A stretch of 64,000 nt of DNA, from positions 124,001-188,000 of the forward strand of contig NZ_VKNW01000004.1 in assembly GCF_007474535.1 (NCBI RefSeq), given 5' to 3'. The notes beneath the pieces are model-generated. The model did no database searches. It had not been told where the DNA came from and saw only the letters and a program-made list of their open reading frames with translations. Source of the stretch: Chryseobacterium echinoideorum (GTDB taxonomy: Bacteria; Bacteroidota; Bacteroidia; Flavobacteriales; Weeksellaceae). Position numbers and translations under genes: made by a program. How positions within the stretch are numbered: the stretch's first letter is position 1; each line of letters opens with the position of its first letter. This document shows, one piece after another, positions 9,171 through 17,632 of the stretch.

Positions 9171-10487
9171 ATGAAAACATTAAATAAAATCCCAACAGGA
9201 AAAATGGAACGGACAAGCAGCCTGCTCAAAGCCGGAGCGAAAGTCGGTGTCAATTACCTGAAATATTACGGAAATAAAATCACGAAAGACGAAGAGGAAG
9301 CCCGCAAAATTCTGAACGAAGACAATGCAACAGACATTTATGACTCGCTTAAAGAATTAAAAGGTTCTGCTTTGAAAGTTGCTCAAATGCTGAGTATGGA
9401 AAAAAATATTCTTCCGGTGGAATATGTGGAGAAATTTTCACTTTCGCAGTTTTCGGTTCCGCCCTTGTCGGGAGCTTTGGTGAAAAAAACATTCCGAAAA
9501 TATTTCGGGAAAAATCCGGAAGAGATTTTTTATGAATTTTCCGCCGAATCGGTTAATGCAGCGAGTATCGGACAGGTTCATACTGCGAAAAAAAATAGCA
9601 AAAAACTGGCAGTCAAAATCCAGTATCCTGGCGTAAGAGAAAGTATTTCGAGCGATCTTAAAATGGTAAAACCGATTGCGATGAAGATGTTCAACATCAA
9701 AAAAGAGGGTTCGGAATCTTATTTTCAGGAAGTGGAAGATAAATTATTTGAAGAAACCGATTATAATCTGGAACTGAAACGCAGTCAGCATTTTGCAGAA
9801 GAATGTCAACATCTTCCGAATGTGAAATTTCCGCATTATTATCCTGAATTTTCATGTGAGAAGATCATCACGATGGACTGGATGTCGGGAATTCATTTTT
9901 CGGAATTTACCAAAAAACAGAATTCGCAGGAGGATTTGAACAAAATCGGACAGACGCTTTGGGATTTTTATATGTATCAGATGCATATTCTGAAAAAAGT
10001 TCACGCCGACCCGCATCCGGGAAATTTCCTGATTTCGGAAAATAAGGAATTATTGGTTATTGATTTTGGCTGTATCAAAGAGATTCCGGAAGATTTCTAC
10101 ATTCCGTATTTCGAACTGGCGAAAGAAGAAAATTTAAAAAATCCTGAGATTTTCCGTGAGAAATTATTCACCTTGGAAATTCTTCGAGCAGAAGATTCAG
10201 AAAAAGAAAAAGAGTTTTTTGCCAAATTATTCTACGAATTGCTGGAACTGTTTACAAGACCATTTAATCAGGAAAAATTTAATTTTTCAGATGAGTCGTT
10301 CTTTCAGGAAATTGCCGATTTGGGGCAGAAATATGCGAAAGCAAGTGATATGAAAGGAATGAATACCAACCGCGGTTCCCGACATTTTATTTATCTGAAC
10401 CGAACGTTTTTTGGTTTGTATAATATGATGCACGATTTGAAAGCGAAAGATGTGAAAATTAATAATTTTAAAAATTACTGTGGTTGA
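9171..10487 (+). CDS. ABC1/UbiB-AarF-like atypical kinase
   Basis: A 438-residue ABC1 (AarF/UbiB) family protein. Visible motifs are ALKVAQMLSMEKN (equivalent of the KxGQ motif), the alanine-rich loop VNAASIGQVHTA, the lysine segment LAVKIQYPGV, and the catalytic HADPHPGNF and VIDFGCIKEI. ATG 9171 is preferred because it begins the usual N-terminus; upstream codons in frame are only possible non-ATG starts. In this copy the KxGQ glycine is alanine. Related proteins act in quinone synthesis or lipid homeostasis, and the role near photolyase genes is not known. Confidence 0.85.
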   Translation: MKTLNKIPTGKMERTSSLLKAGAKVGVNYLKYYGNKITKDEEEARKILNEDNATDIYDSLKELKGSALKVAQMLSMEKNILPVEYVEKFSLSQFSVPPLSGALVKKTFRKYFGKNPEEIFYEFSAESVNAASIGQVHTAKKNSKKLAVKIQYPGVRESISSDLKMVKPIAMKMFNIKKEGSESYFQEVEDKLFEETDYNLELKRSQHFAEECQHLPNVKFPHYYPEFSCEKIITMDWMSGIHFSEFTKKQNSQEDLNKIGQTLWDFYMYQMHILKKVHADPHPGNFLISENKELLVIDFGCIKEIPEDFYIPYFELAKEENLKNPEIFREKLFTLEILRAEDSEKEKEFFAKLFYELLELFTRPFNQEKFNFSDESFFQEIADLGQKYAKASDMKGMNTNRGSRHFIYLNRTFFGLYNMMHDLKAKDVKINNFKNYCG

Positions 10488-10504
10488 TTTATAATAAACT
10501 ACAA

Positions 10505-10587
10505 AAGGCTTCGACAAGCTCAGCCTGACAATGAAAAAACTTACGGTTAGTATTAGTGATGTCACCCTGAGCTTGTCGAAGGGTCTT
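10505..10587. repeat. Inverted-repeat element, copy A
   Basis: Arms GGCTTCGACAAGCTCAG and CTGAGCTTGTCGAAGGG face each other around about 40 bases containing GTTAGTATTAGTGATGTCA. A second copy with nearly the same inner sequence lies at 13543-13623. The arms look like a REP-type element dispersed in the genome. Confidence 0.75.
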
Positions 10588-10630
10588 TAGAATCACTAAA
10601 AGCTAAGTTCAAAAATAAAAACCTAATAAT

Positions 10631-10786
10631 ATGCCTTCACAATTACCTTCCAAAATCTGTGAAGTCTGCGGACTGCCATTCAACTGGCGCAAAAAGTGGA
10701 AGAAAAACTGGGACGAAGTAAAATATTGCAGCGAAAGATGCCGGAAAAACAAAAAATCAACATCCTCTGGTTCACCAAAGATTTGA
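10631..10786 (+). CDS. DUF2256 zinc-binding small protein
   Basis: A 51-residue protein starting [17 protein letters not shown] and containing [16 protein letters not shown]. Its four cysteines (C10xxC13 and C33xxxC37) would bind one zinc. DUF2256 proteins are regularly encoded next to cryptochrome/photolyase genes, as here. The gene overlaps the photolyase start by 49 bases in another frame, so the two are probably translationally coupled. Confidence 0.85.
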   Translation: MPSQLPSKICEVCGLPFNWRKKWKKNWDEVKYCSERCRKNKKSTSSGSPKI

Positions 10787-12036
10787 GAACGAGAGATTCA
10801 GAATCCTTATACAAAGTGATGCAGGAAGATTTGCCATTTATAGCCTTGTATGTTTTTGACTCTGAATTTTTTATTCAAAAACAGTTCGGTTTCAGAAAAA
10901 CCGGAAAATACCGTACAAAATTTTTGCTGGAAAGTGTAGAAAATTTAAAGCAGAATTTAGCGAAACAGAAGATTCCTTTTTTAGTTAAATGCGGCAAAAC
11001 GGAAGAAGTTTTCAAAGACATTTCCGAAGAATTTGAAATCGTGAAGATTTACTGTCAGGAAGAATGGACGAAGGAAGAAACCGAAATTCAGACTAAAATC
11101 CGAAGTGTGATTCCGGCTGCCGTTTGGGAAAAATCGTATTCACAATTTCTGGTTCATCCGCTTTTTGTGTTTAAAACTTTGGATAAAATTCCGATCCTTT
11201 TTACCAGTTTTAGACAAAAAATTGAAAAAAATTTATTGATTCGCCCAGAATTTGAATCAAATGATTTGATGTACAACAAATCGGAAATTCATTTTAAAAG
11301 TGATACCATTTCATTAAAATCGTTGGGTTTTGAAGATTTTGAAACAGACGAAAGAACAGCTTTCCCTTTTTCGGGAGGAGAAAATGAAGCATTGAAAAGA
11401 TTGCATCATTATTTTTCAGAAACGCAAAATCTGAGTCAATATAAACAAACCCGAAACGGTTTAGTGGGAACAGATTACAGTTCGAAATTTTCCTCTTGGT
11501 TGTCGGACGGAAGTCTTTCTGCGGTAACGATTTACCACGAAATAAAAAAATATGAGGAAGAATTTGGAGCCAATGATTCGACTTATTGGTTAATTTTTGA
11601 GTTACTCTGGCGGGATTTTTTCAGATATATTTCTTTACAGTATAAAGATTTGATTTTCTGGAAAAGCGGAATTAATCATCAAAAATATTTCGCAGAAAAC
11701 AATAAAACATTGATTCAAAAATGGAAAGATGGAGAAACCGATTCCGATTTCGTGAATGCGAATATGCTCGAACTGAAAAATACAGGCTGGATGAGCAACC
11801 GAGGGCGTCAAAATGTAGCTTCCTACTTCTGCAAAATCCTGAAACAAGACTGGAGAATCGGAGCGGCTTATTTTGAGGAAATGCTGATTGATTACGATGT
11901 TCACAGCAATTATGGCAATTGGATGTATCTCGCCGGAGTCGGAAATGACAACCGTGACCGGACTTTCAACCCTGAAAAACAGGCAGAAATGTATGATTCT
12001 AATAAAGAATTCAGAAAATTATGGCTAAAGCAGTAA
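10738..12036 (+). CDS. DASH-type cryptochrome / DNA photolyase
   Basis: A 432-residue photolyase-family flavoprotein. The N-terminal Rossmann-like antenna domain starts [19 protein letters not shown]. The FAD-binding helical half shows [51 protein letters not shown] and [18 protein letters not shown], which are the hallmarks of the Cry-DASH class (single-stranded DNA photolyase or light sensing). I chose ATG 10738 (MPEKQKIN) over an earlier in-frame ATG at 10696 because it gives the family start. It overlaps the DUF2256 gene and the next gene. Confidence 0.9.
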   Translation: MPEKQKINILWFTKDLRTRDSESLYKVMQEDLPFIALYVFDSEFFIQKQFGFRKTGKYRTKFLLESVENLKQNLAKQKIPFLVKCGKTEEVFKDISEEFEIVKIYCQEEWTKEETEIQTKIRSVIPAAVWEKSYSQFLVHPLFVFKTLDKIPILFTSFRQKIEKNLLIRPEFESNDLMYNKSEIHFKSDTISLKSLGFEDFETDERTAFPFSGGENEALKRLHHYFSETQNLSQYKQTRNGLVGTDYSSKFSSWLSDGSLSAVTIYHEIKKYEEEFGANDSTYWLIFELLWRDFFRYISLQYKDLIFWKSGINHQKYFAENNKTLIQKWKDGETDSDFVNANMLELKNTGWMSNRGRQNVASYFCKILKQDWRIGAAYFEEMLIDYDVHSNYGNWMYLAGVGNDNRDRTFNPEKQAEMYDSNKEFRKLWLKQ

Positions 12037-13496
12037 AACATACCGCCCAATTGATCTTTCCGCATCAGCTTTTTGAGGATACGGATTATCTGGATAAAAG
12101 TCAGCCTGTATTTTTGATAGAGGAATTTCTTTTTTTCAGGCAGTATTCGTTTCATCAACAGAAGATTGCGTTTCATCGTGCGACAATGAAATTTTATGAA
12201 AATGAATTAAAAAAGGCAGGTTTTGAGGTTGAATATATTGAAAGTTCATCGAAATTGTCGGACATCCGGAATTTAATTCCGAAGCTTGAAAAAGAAAATT
12301 TTACAACCATAAAAACAACGGATGTTTGCGACAATTGGCTGGAAAAAAGATTAAAGGAAACAAAATTGAAACTCGAAATTCAGGATAGTTCGCTTTTCAT
12401 CAACAGCAAAGAAGACCTGAAAGATTATTTTGAAGATAAAAAAGCCTATCATCAGACTGATTTTTACAAGCAGCAAAGAATAACCCGAAATATCCTGATG
12501 AAAGCAGGAAAACCGTTGGGCGGAAAATGGACTTACGACACCGAAAACCGAAAAAAATATCCGAAAAATAAACAAGGACCTCCCATTCATTTCCCGAAAA
12601 ACAATGAATTTTACGAGGAAGCAAAACAATATACCGAAAAGCATTTTGCCAAGAATTACGGAGCACTTACGGATGAACAGCTCTACCCGACGACTTTTAA
12701 AGAAGCGGAACAATGGCTGGAACAGTTTCTTGAAAACCGTTTTCTGGAATTTGGCGTTTACGAAGACAGCATCGTGGAAAAGGAGCATTTTCTGCATCAC
12801 AGTGTGCTTTCTCCGTTGATGAATGTTGGGCTTTTAACGCCTGAAAATGTGTTGGAAAAAGCCATTTCGTTTGCAAAAGAAAACGATATTCCGGTGAATT
12901 CTCTGGAAGGTTTTGTCCGCCAGATTTTGGGTTGGCGAGAATTTGTGCGTGGTGTTTACATTTATCAGGGAACGTATCAGCGGAATAAAAATTACTGGAA
13001 ACACAAGCAAAAACTTCCAAAATCTTTTTATACCGCCAAAACGGGAATCCGCCCGATTGACAGTTCGCTCCGTAAAATTCTGAAAACCGGTTATGCGCAT
13101 CACATCGAACGACTGATGATTTTTGTCAATTTTATGAATCTGTGTCAGTTCAATCCTGATGAAGTGTACCAATGGTTTATGGAAATGTTCATCGATTCTT
13201 ACGATTGGGTGATGGTTCCAAATGTGTATGGAATGAGCAGTTTTTCGGACGGCGGAAAAATGAGTACGAAACCGTACATCAGCGGAAGCAATTATATTAA
13301 AAAAATGAGTGATTATCAAGACGGAGGATGGGCGGAACAATGGGATGCGCTGTTTTGGAATTTTATCAATGACCATCAAGAATTTTTTGCCAAAAATCCA
13401 AGGTTGGGAATGCTGAGAACGCTGGAGAAAATGCCGGAAGAAAAACGAAAACAGCATTTTAAAATGGCAAAAGAGTTTACTGGAAATCTGAAATGA
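12021..13496 (+). CDS. Photolyase-related protein (FeS-BCP-like, lacks Fe-S cysteines)
   Basis: A 491-residue protein of the deoxyribodipyrimidine photolyase-related family (relatives of PhrB/CryB, the bacterial (6-4) photolyases). Visible family blocks are QILGWREFVRGVY, TGYAHHIERLMIFVNFMNLC and PNVYGMSSFSDGGKMSTKPY followed by MSDY. Members of this family bind a [4Fe-4S] cluster through four cysteines, three of them just after the MSDY motif. Here that stretch reads MSDYQDGGWAEQWDALFWNF, and the whole protein has only two cysteines, so it cannot hold the usual cluster. It overlaps the upstream cryptochrome by 16 bases. Confidence 0.85.
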   Translation: MAKAVKHTAQLIFPHQLFEDTDYLDKSQPVFLIEEFLFFRQYSFHQQKIAFHRATMKFYENELKKAGFEVEYIESSSKLSDIRNLIPKLEKENFTTIKTTDVCDNWLEKRLKETKLKLEIQDSSLFINSKEDLKDYFEDKKAYHQTDFYKQQRITRNILMKAGKPLGGKWTYDTENRKKYPKNKQGPPIHFPKNNEFYEEAKQYTEKHFAKNYGALTDEQLYPTTFKEAEQWLEQFLENRFLEFGVYEDSIVEKEHFLHHSVLSPLMNVGLLTPENVLEKAISFAKENDIPVNSLEGFVRQILGWREFVRGVYIYQGTYQRNKNYWKHKQKLPKSFYTAKTGIRPIDSSLRKILKTGYAHHIERLMIFVNFMNLCQFNPDEVYQWFMEMFIDSYDWVMVPNVYGMSSFSDGGKMSTKPYISGSNYIKKMSDYQDGGWAEQWDALFWNFINDHQEFFAKNPRLGMLRTLEKMPEEKRKQHFKMAKEFTGNLK

Positions 13497-13542
13497 TTTT
13501 TAACCACAAAGAATTGTTTGAATATAAAGTTTTTCAAAATTA

Positions 13543-13623
13543 AAAAGGCTTCGACAAGCTCAGCCTGACAAAGCAAAGTAAAGTTAGTATTAGAGATGTC
13601 ATCCTGAGCTTGTCGAAGGATCT
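13543..13623. repeat. Inverted-repeat element, copy B
   Basis: Same element as at 10505-10587: arms AAGGCTTCGACAAGCTCAG and CTGAGCTTGTCGAAGGA with the same inner GTTAGTATTAG..GATGTCA segment. It lies between the photolyase-related gene and the TIGR03643 gene. Confidence 0.75.
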
Positions 13624-13642
13624 CACGAAAAAAGCTATAAAA

Positions 13643-13924
13643 ATGAACAAAAACCTCAACATACAACAAATCGACAGAATCATCGAAATGGCGTGGGAAG
13701 ACCGAACGCCGTTTGAAGCGATACAATTTCAGTTCGGAGTCAGTGAATCGGAAGTGATTAGACTGATGCGTTTGGAACTGAAAGAATCGAGCTTTAAGCT
13801 TTGGAGAAAAAGAGTGAATTCGGGAGTGAGCCAGAAACATCTGAAAAAAAGAAGCGAAGAAATTAATCGCTTTAAATGCAGCAGACAGAGAGTTATCAGC
13901 AATAATAAAATTTCTAAAAGATAA
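13643..13924 (+). CDS. TIGR03643 family protein
   Basis: A 93-residue helical protein (MNKNLNIQQIDRIIEMAWED at the start, then TPFEAIQFQFGVSESEVIRL, which looks like a helix-turn-helix-like segment). This matches the TIGR03643 family, which is almost always encoded beside cryptochrome/photolyase genes. Function is unknown. I start it at ATG 13643; codons before it in frame belong to the inverted repeat. It ends 7 bases before the next gene. Confidence 0.8.
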   Translation: MNKNLNIQQIDRIIEMAWEDRTPFEAIQFQFGVSESEVIRLMRLELKESSFKLWRKRVNSGVSQKHLKKRSEEINRFKCSRQRVISNNKISKR

Positions 13925-13931
13925 ATTGAAT

Positions 13932-14630
13932 ATGAAAAATATCGTCATCATAGGTTGCGGAAAGGGAATCGGATTAGCAACAGCAAAAATTCTTGCAGAA
14001 CAACACAAAATCATTGGAATTTCCAAAACGGAAAATCCAGAATTGAATCATCCGAATATTGAATTCCATACAATGGATATTCTTTCGGGAAATTTAAATG
14101 AAATCAGCTTTCCGGAAGTTGTGGACGGATTGATTTACGCACCGGGAAGCATTAATTTGAAACCATTTAATCGACTTTCTGTGGATGATTTTAAGAATGA
14201 TTTTGAAATCAATGTTTTGGGAGCGGTTAAAATGATTCAGAAACTGTTGCCGAATCTTAAAAAGTCGGAAACTGCCTCTGTTGTGCTTTTCAGTTCCGTG
14301 GCGGCAAAACTGGGAATGCCTTTTCACGCTTCGATTGCGGCAAGTAAAAATGCGGTGGAAGGTCTTACAAAAAGTCTGGCGGCGGAATTTTCGGCTCAGA
14401 AAATCAGGGTCAATGCGATTGCACCTTCTCTAACGGACACGAATTTATCTTCACAGCTATTGGCAACACCCGAGAAAAGAGAAGCTTCCGCGAAAAGGCA
14501 TCCGTTACAAAGAGTGGGAACGGCTGAAGAAATTGCGGAAATGACGGCTTTTCTTGTTTCGGATAAATCTTCGTGGATCACAGGACAGGTTTTCGGAATT
14601 GATGGCGGAATGGGGAGTGTGAAACTTTAA
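13932..14630 (+). CDS. Short-chain dehydrogenase-like protein lacking the catalytic Tyr
   Basis: A 232-residue SDR. The NAD(P) loop is NIVIIGCGKGIGLATAKIL (residues 3-21), and LFSSVAAKLGMPFHASIAAS followed by KNAVEGL covers the active site. The usual YxxxK has Ile in the Tyr position (SIAASK), so the classic catalytic Tyr is absent, while the C-terminal part (RVNAIAPSLTDTNLS, ITGQVFGIDGG) is typical. A similar SDR often accompanies photolyase clusters. Activity may differ from ordinary SDRs. Confidence 0.8.
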   Translation: MKNIVIIGCGKGIGLATAKILAEQHKIIGISKTENPELNHPNIEFHTMDILSGNLNEISFPEVVDGLIYAPGSINLKPFNRLSVDDFKNDFEINVLGAVKMIQKLLPNLKKSETASVVLFSSVAAKLGMPFHASIAASKNAVEGLTKSLAAEFSAQKIRVNAIAPSLTDTNLSSQLLATPEKREASAKRHPLQRVGTAEEIAEMTAFLVSDKSSWITGQVFGIDGGMGSVKL

Positions 14631-14670
14631 CTTTATTGAGAGAGAGTTTGAGAATTTCAGGGTTTTTGAG

Positions 14671-14724
14671 TTATTACATTGTTAGACTGTTACATTGTTA
14701 CACTGATAAATTATTACATTATTA
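14671..14724. repeat. Short tandem AT-rich repeats
   Basis: Imperfect repeats of the type TTACATTGTTA (TTATTACATTGTTAGACTG, TTACATTGTTACACTG, TTATTACATT) occupy the region between the SDR and the MarR gene. Such tracts are simple repeats and could vary in copy number. Confidence 0.6.
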
Positions 14725-14737
14725 AAAATACTTAGAT

Positions 14738-14745
14738 TAAATTTG
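14738..14745 (+). promoter_or_regulatory. -7 box of a possibly leaderless MarR promoter
   Basis: TAAATTTG at 14738-14745 fits TAnnTTTG and ends only four bases before the start codon. If used, transcription would begin at or very near the ATG, giving a leaderless mRNA. Confidence 0.4.
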
Positions 14746-14749
14746 CGCT

Positions 14750-15397
14750 ATGAATACTGATTTTTTCATTGATTTGCTGCATCAGGTTAAAGAATTTGAA
14801 AATTCCGAAGCTTATAAACCTCACTCCAACGTTGAGGATTTCCGACTTTGGCTGAATGATAAAAAATACAGAAAAGAGAGCCCAACCAAGCTTTTTAAAA
14901 ATGAACAGCATCATGTTTCTTTCACAGAAAATGAAATCTGCAAACAGGTTCTGCTTTTGGGACGATATTCCAAACAATTGATTAGAAAAGGATTGAATGA
15001 TTTTCCCGAACTCGCCAATGAAGAATTTACCTATCTCTACCGATTGAAAGATGAACCGAATCTGACTAAAATTCAGCTGATTGAAAGAAACGGACACGAA
15101 AAACAAACCGGAACCCAAATCATCAAACGTCTTTTGGAATATGGTTTAATTGAAGAAAAAAATGACATCGAAGACAAAAGAAGCAAGCGTCTCAACATCA
15201 CCGAAAAAGGTGAAGATTATTTCCACCGTTCCGTTGAAAAAGTCAATATGACGTCGAGAATTCTTGCCGGAAAACTGGAAAACAAAGAAAAAACCGAACT
15301 TCTGGAGTTACTCAGAAAACTAAATGATTTTCATTCTCATGTATATTCGGAATATAAAAATGAAAATATTTCTAAAATTAATGAAATAATGAAATAA
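14750..15397 (+). CDS. MarR-family transcriptional regulator
   Basis: A 215-residue winged-helix protein. Winged-helix blocks are TYLYRLKDEPNLTKIQLIER (about 90-115), GTQIIKRLLEYGLIEEKNDI followed by EDKRSKRLNITEKGE (the wing), typical of MarR proteins. It is longer than the usual 140-160 by an N-terminal helical extension. It closes the photolyase-region gene run and is followed by a strong terminator. Ligand and targets are unknown. Confidence 0.85.
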   Translation: MNTDFFIDLLHQVKEFENSEAYKPHSNVEDFRLWLNDKKYRKESPTKLFKNEQHHVSFTENEICKQVLLLGRYSKQLIRKGLNDFPELANEEFTYLYRLKDEPNLTKIQLIERNGHEKQTGTQIIKRLLEYGLIEEKNDIEDKRSKRLNITEKGEDYFHRSVEKVNMTSRILAGKLENKEKTELLELLRKLNDFHSHVYSEYKNENISKINEIMK

Positions 15398-15410
15398 ATT
15401 AAAAACGTAA

Positions 15411-15445
15411 AAAACCGTCATCCAATATATTTGAATAACGGTTTT
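15411..15445. terminator. Bidirectional terminator between MarR and DUF4142 genes
   Basis: AAAACCGT at 15411-15418 pairs with ACGGTTTT at 15438-15445 and is followed by T. The genes on both sides converge on it, so it can end both transcripts. Confidence 0.75.
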
Positions 15446-15464
15446 TTTTATAGTGTGATTAAAA

Positions 15465-16076
15465 TTATTTTAACATAGATTTTGCTTTTTCAGCTTCCAT
15501 CAAATGATGTTCTAAAGTAGAAACAGTATTACTTGCAAATTTTTTAAGAGATGATTCAGTTCCTTCAGCAGCTTGCTTTTTAAATTCAGCAATATCTTTC
15601 TTGTGATCTGTAACCATCATGTCAGCGTACATTTTGTCAAATTCCGCTCCTTTCTTCATTTTCAGTTCATCATATTTTTTTTGATGTTCTGCTTTCATTG
15701 AAGTCGGCAATGTATAATTATTTGCTGCTGCCCATTTTTTAAGCTCTTCATTAGCCGCACTATGATCTTTTACCATCATTGCTCCTAAAGATTTTGCAGT
15801 CTCACTGGAAGCATTGGTTTGTGCTAATTTACCCATCATTACTTCCATCATTCCTCCGCTTGCTGCCGCATCTGCAAACATTTTGTCCTGCGAACTAAGC
15901 ATTGAGTTTTCTGTTCCCATTGTACCTGCTGCGGCTGCCGAATCATTTAGAGTTGTCATAGAATCAGAATCGGTCATCATCATAGTATCTGTAGAATTGT
16001 CTGCTGTAGTTGTTTCTTTTTTGTTGCACGAAACCATAGCCGAAATGGCCAGAACTGTAAGAATTGAATTTTTCAT
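15465..16076 (-). CDS. DUF4142 lipoprotein
   Basis: A 203-residue exported lipoprotein. The signal peptide MKNSILTVLAISAMVSCNKK ends in a lipobox (SAMVSC), and a Ser/Thr/Asp/Met-rich linker follows. The DUF4142 helical domain (a ferritin-like four-helix bundle) fills about residues 70-200: AQTNASSETAKSLGAMMVKD, DHSAANEELKKWA, MVTDHKKDIAEFKKQA and LEHHLMEAEKAKSML. The conserved DHxxAN and DHxxDI His residues are present. ATG 16076 is preferred over upstream in-frame starts because of the signal peptide. Function is unknown. Confidence 0.85.
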   Translation of the reverse strand: MKNSILTVLAISAMVSCNKKETTTADNSTDTMMMTDSDSMTTLNDSAAAAGTMGTENSMLSSQDKMFADAAASGGMMEVMMGKLAQTNASSETAKSLGAMMVKDHSAANEELKKWAAANNYTLPTSMKAEHQKKYDELKMKKGAEFDKMYADMMVTDHKKDIAEFKKQAAEGTESSLKKFASNTVSTLEHHLMEAEKAKSMLK

Positions 16077-16343
16077 AATATTTTGATTTGGTTGATTAAT
16101 GTAATTTGTTTTGTGTTTTATTATCAATTTCACTGCCAAATTATCAGAATTATAAAAATAATCAATTATTATAACACATTAACATATATAAAAATAAGAT
16201 AAATGAAATAAATTACTGTTCTATTATTGAATAATGAAAATTCAAATCATTATTTTATAATGCAAAAATGATAATAAAGTTGTCTTCTTTGGTCTTATTA
16301 TTGAATCGGTAATAATACACTACTCACATTTATTTCTTATTTT

Positions 16344-17609
16344 ATGAAAAACCATATTGTTATACTTGGAGGAGGTTTTGCCGGAATTAATTTGATAAAA
16401 AATATTGCCAATAATAAAAATTTTAAAATAACTCTGGTAGACAGAAATAATTACCATTTCTTCCCTCCCCTCATTTATCAGGTTGCCACAGCCTTTATTG
16501 AACCTTCGCACATCAGTTACCCATTCAGAAAGCTTTTTGCGGAGTATGATAACTTTAATTTTCATATGGGAAGTCTGAAAAAAATTAATTCTGAAACCAA
16601 GACTATTGAAACCGATAACGGCAGCATAGATTATGATTATCTTGTCATCTGTATGGGAACCGAAACCAATTTTTTTGGTCTGGAGAATGTAAAAAAATGT
16701 GCTCTTCCGATGAAAACCATTCATGAAGCGTTATATCTTAGAAATCATATTTTGTTAACCTTAGAAGAAGCATCCAGAAACAAAAATACAGAAAATGCAG
16801 AGCGTCTGCAGAATATCGTGATTGCAGGTGGCGGACCTACCGGAGTTGAGCTTGCCGGAATGATTGCAGAAATGGGATCTTATATTGCAGAAAAAGAATA
16901 TCCGGAGATTCCGCTTAGTCTATCTCATCTCTATCTTGTAGATGCGCTTCCCACTTTATTATCCCCAATGAGTGACAAGGCACAAAGATCAGCTTATGAA
17001 AATCTAAAAAAACTGGGCGTGAATATTCTTTTGAATGTCTCCGTAAAAGATTATGTTGACGGAAATGTCATTTTGTCTGACGGCAAAAAAATCCAAACAG
17101 AAAGCTTGATCTGGACTTCGGGTGTTATCGGACGAGAGGTTCCAGGTATTCCTGAAGATTCTTTAGGAAAAGGAAGAAGAATTTTGGTGGATGAGTATAA
17201 CCGTGTTGCTGGTTTTGATAACATATTTGCATTAGGCGACATCTGTCTCCAACTAAACGATAAAGAATACCCTAAAGGACATCCACAAGTTGCCCAGGTT
17301 GCCATTCAGCAGGCTAATCTTGCTGCTGAAAACATTCAAAAATTGCGAAATAGACAAAAAATGCAACCATTTATCTATAAAAATAAAGGAAGTATGGCTA
17401 TTATTTCTAAATTCAAAGCAGTTGTAGATCTGCCGAATTTTTCTTACACCGGATTTTTTGCATGGATTACCTGGCTTTTTGTTCATATCATTCCTTTAAC
17501 CGGATTCAGAAACAAAATAAGACTGGCATTAGAATGGTTCAGACTATTTATTACCAATAATCCCTCTATTAGAATGATTATGCAACCCGGAAAGAACAAT
17601 CAATCATAA
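16344..17609 (+). CDS. ndh: Type II NADH:quinone oxidoreductase
   Basis: A 421-residue FAD-dependent NADH dehydrogenase. It passes electrons from NADH to quinone at the membrane without pumping protons. It has two Rossmann loops, ILGGGFAGINL (residues 6-16, FAD) and VIAGGGPTGVELAGMIAEM (about 157-175, NADH), the FAD segment FALGDIC near residue 295, and the quinone-side motif HPQVAQVAIQQANLAAENI. The C-terminal WITWLFVHIIPLTGFRNK segment anchors it in the membrane. It is 23 bases before a small membrane protein gene. Confidence 0.9.
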   Translation: MKNHIVILGGGFAGINLIKNIANNKNFKITLVDRNNYHFFPPLIYQVATAFIEPSHISYPFRKLFAEYDNFNFHMGSLKKINSETKTIETDNGSIDYDYLVICMGTETNFFGLENVKKCALPMKTIHEALYLRNHILLTLEEASRNKNTENAERLQNIVIAGGGPTGVELAGMIAEMGSYIAEKEYPEIPLSLSHLYLVDALPTLLSPMSDKAQRSAYENLKKLGVNILLNVSVKDYVDGNVILSDGKKIQTESLIWTSGVIGREVPGIPEDSLGKGRRILVDEYNRVAGFDNIFALGDICLQLNDKEYPKGHPQVAQVAIQQANLAAENIQKLRNRQKMQPFIYKNKGSMAIISKFKAVVDLPNFSYTGFFAWITWLFVHIIPLTGFRNKIRLALEWFRLFITNNPSIRMIMQPGKNNQS

Positions 17610-17632
17610 AAATTAAACTTAAAATAAATATT

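Noticed and set aside
12834..14026. Long open frames on the - strand opposite the photolyase genes
   Set aside because: They overlap strongly supported genes and have unlikely amino acid make-up, so they are shadows.
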